A program made the position numbers and the translations under genes. From contig JAQSYE010000005.1 in NCBI GenBank assembly GCA_029256305.1, positions 1 through 40,148 on the forward strand: DNA of 40,148 bases, read 5' to 3'. The notes beneath the pieces are model-generated. The model was given only the letters and a program-made list of their open reading frames with translations, was not told the origin of the DNA and searched no databases. Below, one piece after another: positions 1 through 9,414 of the stretch (position 1 is the first letter of the stretch; the number at the start of each line of letters is the position of its first letter). The DNA comes from Lacrimispora sp. (GTDB lineage: Bacteria > Bacillota > Clostridia > Lachnospirales > Lachnospiraceae).

Positions 1-381
1 GCACATAGAAAAGATGGCGGAAGCATTTATAATCTGGATTTAACCAATCCTGAAAATGAATCCAGAAATCACATCGTCATGAAAGGGAACGGTCACTATT
101 CTCCCATCTTCTGCCGCCACTGCGACCAGCCGGAATGTGTGATGTCCTGTATGAGCGGAGCTCTTGTAAAGGACGAAGAATCCGGTCACGTATATTACGA
201 CAAAGAAAAGTGCGGTTCCTGCTTCATGTGCGTAATGAACTGCCCTTATGGCGTGTTAAAAGCAGATACAACCACCAAAACCAGTGTGATCAAATGCGAC
301 TTCTGCTTTGACCACGACAGCGAACCAAGCTGCGTAAAAGCATGTCCGACCAAAGCAATCTATGTTAAGGAGGTGGAATGA
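1..381 (+). CDS. 4Fe-4S ferredoxin-type electron-transfer protein, CooF/HycB-like (5'-truncated by window edge)
   Basis: Frame stays open to base 1 upstream of the 79 ATG (HRKDGGSIYNLDLTNPENESRNHIV...). Cys clusters CRHCDQPECVMSC, CGSCFMCVMNCP, CDFCFDHDSEPSCVKACP. Confidence 0.85.
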   Translation, partial: AHRKDGGSIYNLDLTNPENESRNHIVMKGNGHYSPIFCRHCDQPECVMSCMSGALVKDEESGHVYYDKEKCGSCFMCVMNCPYGVLKADTTTKTSVIKCDFCFDHDSEPSCVKACPTKAIYVKEVE

Positions 382-1607
382 TGACTCATGTAATTATCGG
401 CGCAGGAGCTGCCGGCATCTCGGCTGCAAAAACCATACGAAAACTGGAACCGAATGCGGATATCATCATGGTGTCAGTAGACGACCAGGTCCATTCCCGT
501 TGCATGCTTCATAAGTACTTAAGTCATGAACGGGATGAAGCGGCTCTTTCTTTTGTCCCTGCAGATTTTTTTGAAGCACTTAAAATCACATGGTTAAAAA
601 ACAAAGAAGCGGTACATATTGACTCCAAGAAGCAGACTGTTACGTTAGATGATGGCACAGAGCTTAACTTTGATCGCCTTCTTATTGCAACAGGTGCACA
701 CAGCGTGATACCTCCCATTGTTAATTTAAGAGAAGCAAAGAATGTATTCGGTCTCCGTAATTTAAGCGATGCAAGACAAATCCGTAAATTTGCCCAGTCC
801 GCTGACAAAATCCTTGTAATAGGTTCTGGACTTGTAGGTATGGACACTGCTTATGCATTTCTGGAACAGAAAAAGGATGTAACGGTTTTAGAGCTGGCTG
901 ACCGGATTCTTCCAAAGCAGCTGGATGAAAAAGCCGGAAAGGCCTATCAGAATTTATTTGAACAGCATGGCTGCAAATTCGTACTGGGCAGAAAAGTGGT
1001 TTTAACCACTATGCCGAAAAGCGATCAGATTGACTCCGTTATGCTTGATGACGGGACCATTTTAGAATGTGACATGATTGTTGTCGCAGCCGGAGTGCGC
1101 CCTGCAACAGACTGCACAGAAAACTGCGAAATTGCCATTGACCGTTTTATCAAGGTAAACGATTATATGCAAACATCCTGTCACAACATTTATGCTGCAG
1201 GAGACGTGAACGGAATTGCTGCCATCTGGCCCAATGCCATGAAGCAGGGATACACAGCTGCCTGCAATATGTGCGGAATTCCAACTTCTTATGAAGATTC
1301 TTATGGCATGAAAAATACCATGAATTTTTATGGCCTTACAACTCTCTCTTTGGGAGACGGAATCGCCAGAGAAGGAGATCAGATCCTGTTACAGGAGGAC
1401 TCCGGATGCTATAAAAAGGCTACCTTGCGTGATGGACGTCTGCAAAGTATTATGATTCAGGGTCCCATTGATTACAGCGGTATCTATCAATATCTGATCA
1501 AGAATCAGGTATCTCTTGATACAGTTAAGACCGATGTCTTCCATCTGTCTTTTGCAGACTTTTACGGAACAGATTCCTGCGGACAGTATACTTATACAAT
1601 GAATTAA
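378..1607 (+). CDS. NAD(P)/FAD-dependent oxidoreductase (NADH oxidase/rubredoxin reductase-like)
   Basis: GAGAAGISAAKTIRKL FAD-binding motif, VIGSGLVGMDTAYAFLE NAD-binding motif, IYAAGDVNG; overlaps the ferredoxin gene by 4 nt. Confidence 0.9.
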   Translation: MMTHVIIGAGAAGISAAKTIRKLEPNADIIMVSVDDQVHSRCMLHKYLSHERDEAALSFVPADFFEALKITWLKNKEAVHIDSKKQTVTLDDGTELNFDRLLIATGAHSVIPPIVNLREAKNVFGLRNLSDARQIRKFAQSADKILVIGSGLVGMDTAYAFLEQKKDVTVLELADRILPKQLDEKAGKAYQNLFEQHGCKFVLGRKVVLTTMPKSDQIDSVMLDDGTILECDMIVVAAGVRPATDCTENCEIAIDRFIKVNDYMQTSCHNIYAAGDVNGIAAIWPNAMKQGYTAACNMCGIPTSYEDSYGMKNTMNFYGLTTLSLGDGIAREGDQILLQEDSGCYKKATLRDGRLQSIMIQGPIDYSGIYQYLIKNQVSLDTVKTDVFHLSFADFYGTDSCGQYTYTMN

Positions 1608-1615
1608 AATTAATA

Positions 1616-1672
1616 AAGCAGTAGGGCAGCCGATTATTTACTCAGCTGATTCCCTGCTGCTTATTTATTTTA
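1616..1672 (+). terminator. Rho-independent terminator after the ferredoxin/oxidoreductase pair
   Basis: AAGCAGTAGGG...CCCTGCTGCTT stem followed by TTATTTATTTT. Confidence 0.7.
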
Positions 1673-1677
1673 CTAAA

Positions 1678-1875
1678 TCAGGAAGACAATTTTTTACTGT
1701 CAGAGATCAATTCATCAATGGCATTTGCACAAATCTCTATCCTATAAAAAAAATCGCCTGTTCGGATATGGTTGATTTCTTTAAATTTGGGGGCCTGCCT
1801 GCGGAATTTTAGCAGAGACCTGATATCTGGACGATTTATAATTGCGATTTTTCTATAAACTTCTTGACATGTATA
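1678..1875 (-). pseudogene. Possible Lrp/AsnC-type regulator C-terminal remnant
   Basis: 65 open codons on the minus strand, no start: ...CQEVYRKIAIINRPDIRSLLKFRRQAPKFKEINHIRTGDFFYRIEICANAIDELISDSKKLSS*. HIRTGDFFYRIEI resembles the H-x-x-TG-x-x-x-x-L-x-V motif of Lrp C-terminal domains. Confidence 0.35.
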
Positions 1876-1914
1876 TCACTCTGATATAAAATCCAACTAT
1901 ATCAGAGTGATATA
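1864..1914 (+). promoter_or_regulatory. Promoter with two overlapping PadR-type operator candidates
   Basis: TTGACA (1864-1869), 17-bp spacer, TAAAAT (1887-1892). TATATCA-CTC-TGATATA (1872-1888) and TATATCA-GAG-TGATATA (1898-1914), each a 7-3-7 palindrome and exact reverse complements of each other. Confidence 0.8.
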
Positions 1915-1926
1915 AGGAGGAAAAAG

Positions 1927-3099
1927 ATGAATATATTATTTGTAAATGCAAATCTGTATGGACATATTAATCCCACACTTGGACTGGTTAAAAAACTTAC
2001 AGAGAGAGGACATAAAGTAGATTATTTTTGCTCAGTCGAATTTTCAGAACAGGTAAGAAAATCCGGTGCAAACTGGATTGACTTTGGAAGCGGCCTGAAT
2101 CTGTTTTTAAAGAATTACCGTCCCACAGACCGACATCCGTTTTACCTGTTGATGGAATACATTCTTACATACGATGAAGTCATGCTGCCTCAGATCCTGG
2201 ATATTATAAAAGAGCGCACATATGACATTATCTTCTGTGACTCAATCTTTGGTGGAGGGTGCTTTTTAAAACAACTCACGCGCACGCCAGTTATCTGTTC
2301 CCACTCTTCTTTTGCCATGAGCCACGCACCAGTGCCACCGCGTATGCTCATACCAGGGACTCATCCCCAGCTGGATCACTGCTTTCAGATATTGAATAGA
2401 ATCTGTAACTGTTATAAAATAAAAGAACCTACACTGGAAGAAGTTTTCATAAGCAGGGGCGATTACAATATCGTATATACAACCAGGGAATTTAATGGGG
2501 ATGACTCAGTAAAAGAACCCCAATATTTATTTGCCGGACCGTCAATGGAGCGGACGCAGGAAATAGAGTCTGTTGATTTATCGGGGATTGGAAGCAGAAA
2601 ACTGCTGTATATATCACTTGGCAGTCTGAATACAGATTTCCTGGATTTTTATAAGATGTGCATCTGTGCGTTCTGTGATACCGACTATTATGTATGCATG
2701 TCCATTGGAACAAAGTGCGAAGTTGCCCAATTAGGAGAATTACCGCAAAACTTTCTGGTAAAAAATGTACTTCCCCAACTTGAGATTTTAAAAAAAGCCG
2801 ACGCATTCATTACCCATGCAGGCTTTAACAGCGTGAATGAGGCATTATACTTTGGAGTCCCCATGCTTGCTTTACCCCAGGTCAATGATCAGCATATGAC
2901 AGCCAAAAGACTTGTATCCATGAATCTGGGCTTATCAGATAACATAAAAGAAATATCGGCACAAAAATTAATAGATCAGATACAGAATCTCCTGTCAGAT
3001 AAAACTATAATAGAAAACTGCCTTAAAATTTCTCAGGAAATGAAGTGCTGTGCAAATTGGGAACTTACAGTTGAAAAACTGGAGAACTATGCAATATAA
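1927..3099 (+). CDS. MGT/YjiC-type glycosyltransferase (UDP-glycosyltransferase, GT1-like)
   Basis: N-terminal NILFVNANLYGHINPTLGLVKKL; C-terminal ADAFITHAGFNSVNEALYFGVPMLALPQVNDQ donor-site motif; RBS AAGGAGG. Confidence 0.9.
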   Translation: MNILFVNANLYGHINPTLGLVKKLTERGHKVDYFCSVEFSEQVRKSGANWIDFGSGLNLFLKNYRPTDRHPFYLLMEYILTYDEVMLPQILDIIKERTYDIIFCDSIFGGGCFLKQLTRTPVICSHSSFAMSHAPVPPRMLIPGTHPQLDHCFQILNRICNCYKIKEPTLEEVFISRGDYNIVYTTREFNGDDSVKEPQYLFAGPSMERTQEIESVDLSGIGSRKLLYISLGSLNTDFLDFYKMCICAFCDTDYYVCMSIGTKCEVAQLGELPQNFLVKNVLPQLEILKKADAFITHAGFNSVNEALYFGVPMLALPQVNDQHMTAKRLVSMNLGLSDNIKEISAQKLIDQIQNLLSDKTIIENCLKISQEMKCCANWELTVEKLENYAI

Positions 3100-3119
3100 A
3101 TGAAAGAAGGTAATTCATA

Positions 3120-3659
3120 ATGGCATTAAAAAACAAATCCTTATATGCGATATTAGGAATTCTAAATGTCTCACCAGGCACCGGCTATGACATTAAAAAA
3201 TATTGTGATACCGTGCTCTTGGGTTTTTGGAACGAAAACTTTGGGCACATATACCCAACACTTAAAAAAATGCTCTCAGATGAACTAGTGGAGATTGACA
3301 CAAGCGAAAACAATGAAAAAAAAATACTGTACCGGATCACTCCCAAGGGCCGGCTGGAATTAGAGTCCTGGCTTACGGAAGAAACGGAGTTACAGCCGAT
3401 GCGCTCTGAGTTTATGCTGAAATTATTATTCTCAAGCGGCCAGCCAAAAGAACATATCATCAAAATGCTGGAAGACTATAAACAAATCCATGTGAAAAAA
3501 CAGGAAAAATATCTGGCAATGCAGCATGATCTGGAACAGGGAATCGAGGAAATATCCAAAGAGCGCTCTCGTTTTTTAAAGGCTATGCTCCGCAGAGGAA
3601 TTTTATCCTGTGAGGCCACCATTTGCTGGTGTAATGAGACCATGGACGCCGGACTATAA
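3120..3659 (+). CDS. PadR family transcriptional regulator
   Basis: Winged-helix N-terminus (YAILGILNVSPGTGYDIKKY...FWNENFGHIYPTLKKM...LYRITPKGR) and Vir-type C-terminal helices; 20 bp downstream of the glycosyltransferase. Confidence 0.9.
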   Translation: MALKNKSLYAILGILNVSPGTGYDIKKYCDTVLLGFWNENFGHIYPTLKKMLSDELVEIDTSENNEKKILYRITPKGRLELESWLTEETELQPMRSEFMLKLLFSSGQPKEHIIKMLEDYKQIHVKKQEKYLAMQHDLEQGIEEISKERSRFLKAMLRRGILSCEATICWCNETMDAGL

Positions 3660-3742
3660 CAGATTAGCTTGAAACCCTGAAAGGCCTGTGTTACTATCAT
3701 CTATAAGATAAAATGGTGACTACTTCCAGAAAGGAATTAAAT

Positions 3743-4705
3743 ATGTTTAGAGTGCTGATCCCAAGAACTATTTCTCATACAGGCTCAGAGTATTTAAAGG
3801 AAAAAGGCTGCGAGCTTATATTGTCTGTTCCAGCATCTGCAGATGACCCGGTGTTTGAACAGTGTCATGCCATACTAACAGGTCCTACCAGGAAGTACCG
3901 GTACGATAAAGATCTGCTGAACCGATGTAAAAACCTGAAAGTAATCTCCAGCTTCAGTGCAGGCGTGGACTATATTGATACCGCCTATGCAGAAGAACTT
4001 GGTATCCAGGTGACGAACTCTGGAAATGCCAACTCCAATGCAGTGGCAGAACATACCATTTTTTTCATGCTCGCCTGTGCAAAAAACCATGGGATCATGT
4101 CAGATGCTGTGAAGAGAAGTGATTTTTCAATTCGAACCAATGTTTTTAACACAGAACTGTCCGGTCTTACTCTGGGACTGATTGGCTTTGGAAACATTGG
4201 AAAGCTGGTAGCAAAAAAAGCAGTTATGGGATTGGATATGAAGGTCATTGTTTATGATCACCATTTAACTTGCGACAATGCTCCTTTTGGTGTTATTCCG
4301 GTATCTTCTCCAGAAGAGGTTTATCGGAATGCGGATTTTATTTCCCTTCATGTTCCCTACTCTGAAAAAAACAGGGATATGATAGCAAAAAAGCAGCTGG
4401 ATATGATGAAGCCATCCGCTGTTCTAATAAATGTCTCCAGAGGAGGATTAATTCGGGAAGAAGATTTAATTCAGGCCGTGAAAGATAAAAAGATAAAAGG
4501 GGCTGCTCTTGATGTGTTTGAAAAGGAGCCCCTACCTGCAGACAGCGGATTGCTTCAGTATAACAATATTGTTGTTTCTCCCCATTGCGCAGCCAACACG
4601 CGAGACGCTCTGGACCGTATGGAACTTTTTGCAGCTATGGACATCTGGAGAGTCTTAAACGGAGAAAGACCGGAATTTCCGGTCAATCATCCTTCTTTCC
4701 CATAA
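3743..4705 (+). CDS. D-isomer specific 2-hydroxyacid dehydrogenase (phosphoglycerate dehydrogenase family)
   Basis: LTLGLIGFGNIGKLVAKKA Rossmann motif, INVSRGGLI, ALDVFEKEPLP, VSPHCAANT. Start chosen at MFRVLIP with AGGAA upstream. Confidence 0.9.
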   Translation: MFRVLIPRTISHTGSEYLKEKGCELILSVPASADDPVFEQCHAILTGPTRKYRYDKDLLNRCKNLKVISSFSAGVDYIDTAYAEELGIQVTNSGNANSNAVAEHTIFFMLACAKNHGIMSDAVKRSDFSIRTNVFNTELSGLTLGLIGFGNIGKLVAKKAVMGLDMKVIVYDHHLTCDNAPFGVIPVSSPEEVYRNADFISLHVPYSEKNRDMIAKKQLDMMKPSAVLINVSRGGLIREEDLIQAVKDKKIKGAALDVFEKEPLPADSGLLQYNNIVVSPHCAANTRDALDRMELFAAMDIWRVLNGERPEFPVNHPSFP

Positions 4706-6533
4706 ATACCACAATTGTTCTGGGAGGAACGGGAAAACTCTTTTCTTCCAGGACAGGTTCTTTTCCTTCTTCATACTTACCGTTCTCTTCCTGTATATCC
4801 GTATGAAACACCACATGCCACTGCTGCTTTTTCGGAAGGTTTGGGAGGTCGAACGTATGGGGTTCCCAATGCATGTTATAAGCCACATAAAAATGATTGT
4901 CTGCCGTCCCATCTGCTTTACTGGCATAATCCCCCCAATAAAGAATTCCAAGCTGGCGCCGGAAATTCTCATATTCCGGATACCACGGTTTCACCCCATG
5001 ATATGAGACATCAGGAAATCCGCAGGCGAGATAATCCATATTCTTTGCTTCTTCTTTCCTGTGGAACACTGGATGTTCCTTTCGAAAGGCTATGACTGCT
5101 TTGACAAATTCATAGAGATCCCTGTTTGTCTTTAAGAGATTCCAGTTTAACCAGGAAATATCATTATCCTGACAATAAGCATTGTTATTGCCCGACTGGG
5201 TATTGCCAAACTCATCTCCTGCCATAAAAAGAGGTGTTCCCTGACTTAGCAATAACAGCAAATAAGCATTGCGAAGCTGTTTCTTCCTAAGCTCCACCAC
5301 TTTTTTCTTTCTCGTAGCACCTTCTGTCCCGCAATTCCAGGAATAATTATAGGCATTGCCATCCTGATTGGATTCTCCATTGGCTTCATTATGCCTGGTA
5401 TCGTAAGAAACCATATCCATCATGGTAAACCCATTGGTATTTGCCATATATTGAATCATGCCCCGGTCAGATGGATTATTTCTGGTCCGAAAGACCAGAT
5501 TCTTCATCTGCTCCTCGTCCCCTTTGAGCACTCTTCTCATATCTGTCTGAAAGTTGTCATTATACTCCGCCAGATACTTATTAGCTCCTTTTAGATCGAT
5601 ATCTCCCCAAGTATCGGCCCAGAGCTTTAACCCTTTTAAATAGGGATCCCGTCCAATTAAGTCCAGGGGTGGAAATCCCACCAGATGAATCCCGTCTAAA
5701 TGAAACTCTTCTGCCCAGAACCGAACTGCATCAAGAGCAAAACAAGGAGACTCCTTTCCAGTGAAATACAGCTCTGTAATCAGTTCCATTCCTTCTTTAT
5801 GAAGAGCTCTCACCAGGCTTTTCAACTCCGAATCCGGTTCCTTCTCATTCCCTGACGCATAGGAAGCCTTCGGTGCAAAATAAGATCCGGACGTATATCC
5901 CCAATAATTTAATTTCCCCGTAGGTTTATCCACACCGTAAGGATTACCTTGCACAATTTCGGGAAGAATTACCTCTTGAAATTCATAAACCGGCATCAGT
6001 TCAACCGTTGTGATTCCCAGCTCTTTTAAATACGGGATTTTTTCCTCAATCGCCCGAAAGGTTCCTTTATTCCTGGTACCGGAAGAGGCATGCATGGTAA
6101 ATCCCCGAACATGAATCCGGTAGATTACGGAATTCTCATATGGAAGCAGAGGACGCTTCTCCTCTCCCCAATCAAATAAGTCAAATGCAACCGGGCATTT
6201 TGATATGGAAGCTGCTCCTTCTAAATCTCCCCAGTTATCCTTACCCGCAAAAGCTCTCCCATATGGATCGGAGAACCGCTTCCCATGAGTCTCATAGCAA
6301 TAGGAAATTCCAGTAAAGTCATCCCCCAGAATGGTCATAGAAAAAACCTCTCCCCTTTTTTCCTCTTCTGGAAAGAGAAACGTACAGACAGGCTCCTTTT
6401 CATTGTCACGAAAAAATAGAAGTCGTAATTCCTCTCCCTGTGCAGCAACGGAAAAATGTATCCCTTCCTCAGTCTTTGTCATTCCCATGGGATAATATCC
6501 TGTTTCTCTCTTGGCGATCCTGTAGTGTTTCAT
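4683..6533 (-). CDS. GH13 / glycogen-debranching (GlgX/isoamylase-like) homologue with degenerate catalytic motifs
   Basis: YSWNCGTEG, HNEANGESNQDGNAYNYSWNCG, SQGTPLFMAGDEFGNTQSGNNNAYCQDNDISWLNW are GlgX/isoamylase hallmarks; expected catalytic residues are replaced (see findings). Confidence 0.88.
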   Translation of the reverse strand: MKHYRIAKRETGYYPMGMTKTEEGIHFSVAAQGEELRLLFFRDNEKEPVCTFLFPEEEKRGEVFSMTILGDDFTGISYCYETHGKRFSDPYGRAFAGKDNWGDLEGAASISKCPVAFDLFDWGEEKRPLLPYENSVIYRIHVRGFTMHASSGTRNKGTFRAIEEKIPYLKELGITTVELMPVYEFQEVILPEIVQGNPYGVDKPTGKLNYWGYTSGSYFAPKASYASGNEKEPDSELKSLVRALHKEGMELITELYFTGKESPCFALDAVRFWAEEFHLDGIHLVGFPPLDLIGRDPYLKGLKLWADTWGDIDLKGANKYLAEYNDNFQTDMRRVLKGDEEQMKNLVFRTRNNPSDRGMIQYMANTNGFTMMDMVSYDTRHNEANGESNQDGNAYNYSWNCGTEGATRKKKVVELRKKQLRNAYLLLLLSQGTPLFMAGDEFGNTQSGNNNAYCQDNDISWLNWNLLKTNRDLYEFVKAVIAFRKEHPVFHRKEEAKNMDYLACGFPDVSYHGVKPWYPEYENFRRQLGILYWGDYASKADGTADNHFYVAYNMHWEPHTFDLPNLPKKQQWHVVFHTDIQEENGKYEEGKEPVLEEKSFPVPPRTIVVFMGKKDD

Positions 6534-6559
6534 CCCTTTTCTCCTCTGTAACAGTCCTG

Positions 6560-8374
6560 TTACTGATTCTGAATCTGTTCCGCCAGATCATTTAAATACA
6601 TCCAGCGTTCCATCTTCTCCTCTAAAATCCCCTCTTTTTCTGCCTTTTCTTCCATCAGCTGATTCAGTTTGCCATAGTCACTGGCTGCCTCCTCAATCTT
6701 TCCATTAAACGCCTCAATAGACTCTTCCAAAGCAGCAATGTCATCTTCAATCGTTTCCCATTCCCGCTGTTCTTTATAGGAAAAACGAAGCTTCCGATCT
6801 GGCTTCGGTTTTTCTTTTCCCTTCTTCTCTCCTGCGTCTTCCCTTTTGTCGGTTCCAGAGGTCTCACCAGGAAGTCCATCCGGATATTTCGCCGCAAAAG
6901 CCGCCTGATAATCCGTAAATCCTCCCTCATACTGAGTGACCTTTCCCTGTCCTTCAAAAGCAAAAATTCTACGCACAACCCGGTCCAGAAAATACCGGTC
7001 ATGAGATACCGTTATGACAATGCCTGGAAAGCTGTCTAAATAATCCTCAAGGATGGTAAGTGTCTGGATATCCAGATCATTGGTCGGCTCATCAAGAAGC
7101 AGGACATTGGGAGCTTCCATCAGGATCCGCAGCAGATACAGTCTCCGTTTTTCTCCACCGGAAAGCTTTTCCACTGTCGTATACTGAACGCTGGAAGGAA
7201 ATAAAAACCGCTCCAGCATCTGGGATGCGCTGACACTGCCATCTTTTGTTTTCACGTACTCGGCCGCACTTCGGATATAATCGATCACCTTTAGGCTGCC
7301 ATCCATATCTTCACTTTCCTGTGAGAAATACCCCATCTTAACAGTCTGTCCCACCGTTAAGGTTCCCTCATCGGGCTGAAGCCATCCGGCAACAATTTTC
7401 ATAAGTGTGGACTTACCGGACCCGTTTGGACCAATAATTCCTATACGATCGTTTTTTAAGAAGATATAGTTAAAATCTTTCATCAGGACCTTATCGCCAA
7501 ACGCCTTTGTGATACCTTTTAACTCCACAGTCGTCCGCCCAAGACGACTCTCAATGGAATCCAATTCCACGTTTTTATCAAACTCCAGCGCCTTTTGGTC
7601 ACGGAGCGTTTCAAACCGTTCAATATGGGCCTTCTGCTTGGTGGAGCGGGCTCTGGCGCCTCTTTGCATCCACTGCAGCTCGATACGGAGTATTGACTGG
7701 CGCTTCCGCTCAGTAGCCTGCTCCATATCCATCCGGTCTGCCTTCAACTTTAAATACCCCCCATAGTTCTCCTGATAGCTGTATAGCTTTCCCTTATCAA
7801 GCTCCGCTATCCGGTTCGTCACACTGTCTAAAAAATACCGATCATGGGTTACCATCAAAAGAGCACCTTTAAAACGGCGCAGATAATCCTCCAGCCAGTC
7901 CGCCATACTGCTGTCCAAATGGTTGGTCGGCTCGTCAAGAACCAGTAAGTCTGCAGTGGAAAGAAGAACACTCACAAGAGCAACTCTCTTTCTCTGACCG
8001 CCGGATAAGGTATCCACTTTGGTATCAAATTCCGTAAATCCAAGTCTGGACAGCATGTTCTTTGCCTGGCTTTCTAAATCCCACACATGCTCGTGACCTT
8101 CATTTTCCCGGATAATGCTTTCCAGAATGGTTTCTCCCTCCTCAAACCTGGGATTCTGAGACAGGAAGCGGGTATCTAAGTTTCTTCCCTTTGCCACACT
8201 TCCCTCGTCCGGTTCTTCAAGCCCTGCCACAATACGCAGCAGTGTGGACTTTCCAGTACCGTTAATACCGATCAGACCGATCTTCTCCCCTTCATTTATG
8301 CTGAAGCTGGTATCATTAAAAAGCAGCCGTTCCGTGTATGATTTTGTAAGATGCTCAATTGTTAATAAATTCAT
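6560..8374 (-). CDS. ABC-F family ATPase (Uup-like, duplicated NBDs)
   Basis: Two Walker A motifs (GINGTGKST, GPNGSGKST), two LSGG signatures, two LLDEPTNxLD Walker B motifs, C-terminal coiled-coil extension. Confidence 0.92.
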   Translation of the reverse strand: MNLLTIEHLTKSYTERLLFNDTSFSINEGEKIGLIGINGTGKSTLLRIVAGLEEPDEGSVAKGRNLDTRFLSQNPRFEEGETILESIIRENEGHEHVWDLESQAKNMLSRLGFTEFDTKVDTLSGGQRKRVALVSVLLSTADLLVLDEPTNHLDSSMADWLEDYLRRFKGALLMVTHDRYFLDSVTNRIAELDKGKLYSYQENYGGYLKLKADRMDMEQATERKRQSILRIELQWMQRGARARSTKQKAHIERFETLRDQKALEFDKNVELDSIESRLGRTTVELKGITKAFGDKVLMKDFNYIFLKNDRIGIIGPNGSGKSTLMKIVAGWLQPDEGTLTVGQTVKMGYFSQESEDMDGSLKVIDYIRSAAEYVKTKDGSVSASQMLERFLFPSSVQYTTVEKLSGGEKRRLYLLRILMEAPNVLLLDEPTNDLDIQTLTILEDYLDSFPGIVITVSHDRYFLDRVVRRIFAFEGQGKVTQYEGGFTDYQAAFAAKYPDGLPGETSGTDKREDAGEKKGKEKPKPDRKLRFSYKEQREWETIEDDIAALEESIEAFNGKIEEAASDYGKLNQLMEEKAEKEGILEEKMERWMYLNDLAEQIQNQ

Positions 8375-8416
8375 ATTTTTGTTGTTCTCCTGTGTATTAC
8401 TCTGTCTGATCAGTCA

Positions 8417-9172
8417 CTAATTAATTACAAGCTCTACCGGACAGTGATCAGATCCTGTCACCTGAGTGTGAATGTCTGCACGTACCAGCCTGTCCTTCAG
8501 ACTTTCTGATACACAGAAATAATCAATACGCCACCCTGCATTCTTCTCCCTAGCCCGGAACCGGTAGGACCACCAGGAATAAATCTCCTCCTGATCCGGG
8601 TAGAAATACCGATAGGTATCCACGAATCCGCTCTCTACAAGAACCGTAAACTTCCCTCTTTCTTCATCAGTAAATCCGGCATTTTTCCGGTTTGATTTCG
8701 GATTTTTCAAGTCAATTTCTTTGTGAGCTACATTTAAATCGCCGCAGAAAATAACAGGTTTCTTCTCCTCCAGTCCCTTTAAATAAGCCAGAAACGCATC
8801 CTCCCAGGTCATACGGTAGGGAAGCCGCGCCAATTCATTCTGGGAATTGGGAGTATAGCAGGTTACCACATAATAGTCGGAAAACTCAGCAGTAATGACC
8901 CGGCCCTCTTTATCGTGTTCTTCTATTCCCAGTCCATAAGCGACCGATAACGGCTCTTCTTTGGTGAACAGGGCCGTACCTGAATACCCTTTCTTTTGTG
9001 CGTAATTCCAATATTGATAATAGCCTGGAAGAGAGAGGTCAATCTGACCTTCCTGCAGCTTGCTTTCCTGAATACAAAACACATCTGCATCCATCTCACG
9101 AAAAAAATCCAGAAAGCCTTTTTCCACACAGGCACGAAGTCCATTCACATTCCATGAAATCATTTTTTTCAT
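8417..9172 (-). CDS. xth: Exodeoxyribonuclease III (AP endonuclease family)
   Basis: [58 protein letters not shown] could extend to 9190. Confidence 0.93.
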   Translation of the reverse strand: MKKMISWNVNGLRACVEKGFLDFFREMDADVFCIQESKLQEGQIDLSLPGYYQYWNYAQKKGYSGTALFTKEEPLSVAYGLGIEEHDKEGRVITAEFSDYYVVTCYTPNSQNELARLPYRMTWEDAFLAYLKGLEEKKPVIFCGDLNVAHKEIDLKNPKSNRKNAGFTDEERGKFTVLVESGFVDTYRYFYPDQEEIYSWWSYRFRAREKNAGWRIDYFCVSESLKDRLVRADIHTQVTGSDHCPVELVIN

Positions 9173-9308
9173 CGCAGTTACCTCCGTCAAAAAGATAGTG
9201 TTAGTATACCATTTTAAACAGCATTCGAAAAGGGCGAAAAAAAATCCGTTCTCTTTATCGAATTAATATTTGCAATTAAGCATGACTAATTATACCACTT
9301 TTGCAAAC

Positions 9309-9387
9309 TCTTCGGAATCTGCATTTTTGATACCAAGACATAAAAGAGAGCTGTTGCTCAACTAACTTAATATTAGTTGAGCAACAA
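9309..9387. repeat. Copy A of an ~78-bp dispersed repeat containing a terminator-like hairpin
   Basis: TCTTCGGAATCTGCATTTTTGATACCAAGACATAAAAGAGAGCTGTTGCTCAACTAACTTAATATTAGTTGAGCAACA; 13-bp stem GTTGCTCAACTAA/TTAGTTGAGCAAC at 9353-9365/9373-9385. Closely related to copy B at 11944-12020. Confidence 0.8.
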
Positions 9388-9414
9388 CCCCTTAGTGTTG
9401 GTTTTACAGTCTGC

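Noticed and set aside
2492-2806. 104-aa minus-strand ORF within the glycosyltransferase
   Set aside because: Antisense shadow ORF of a gene with clear GT1 motifs.
4655-5095. 105-aa (minus) and 126-aa (plus) ORFs inside the GH13 gene
   Set aside because: Alternative frames of the 616-aa GH13 homologue, which carries clear family motifs.
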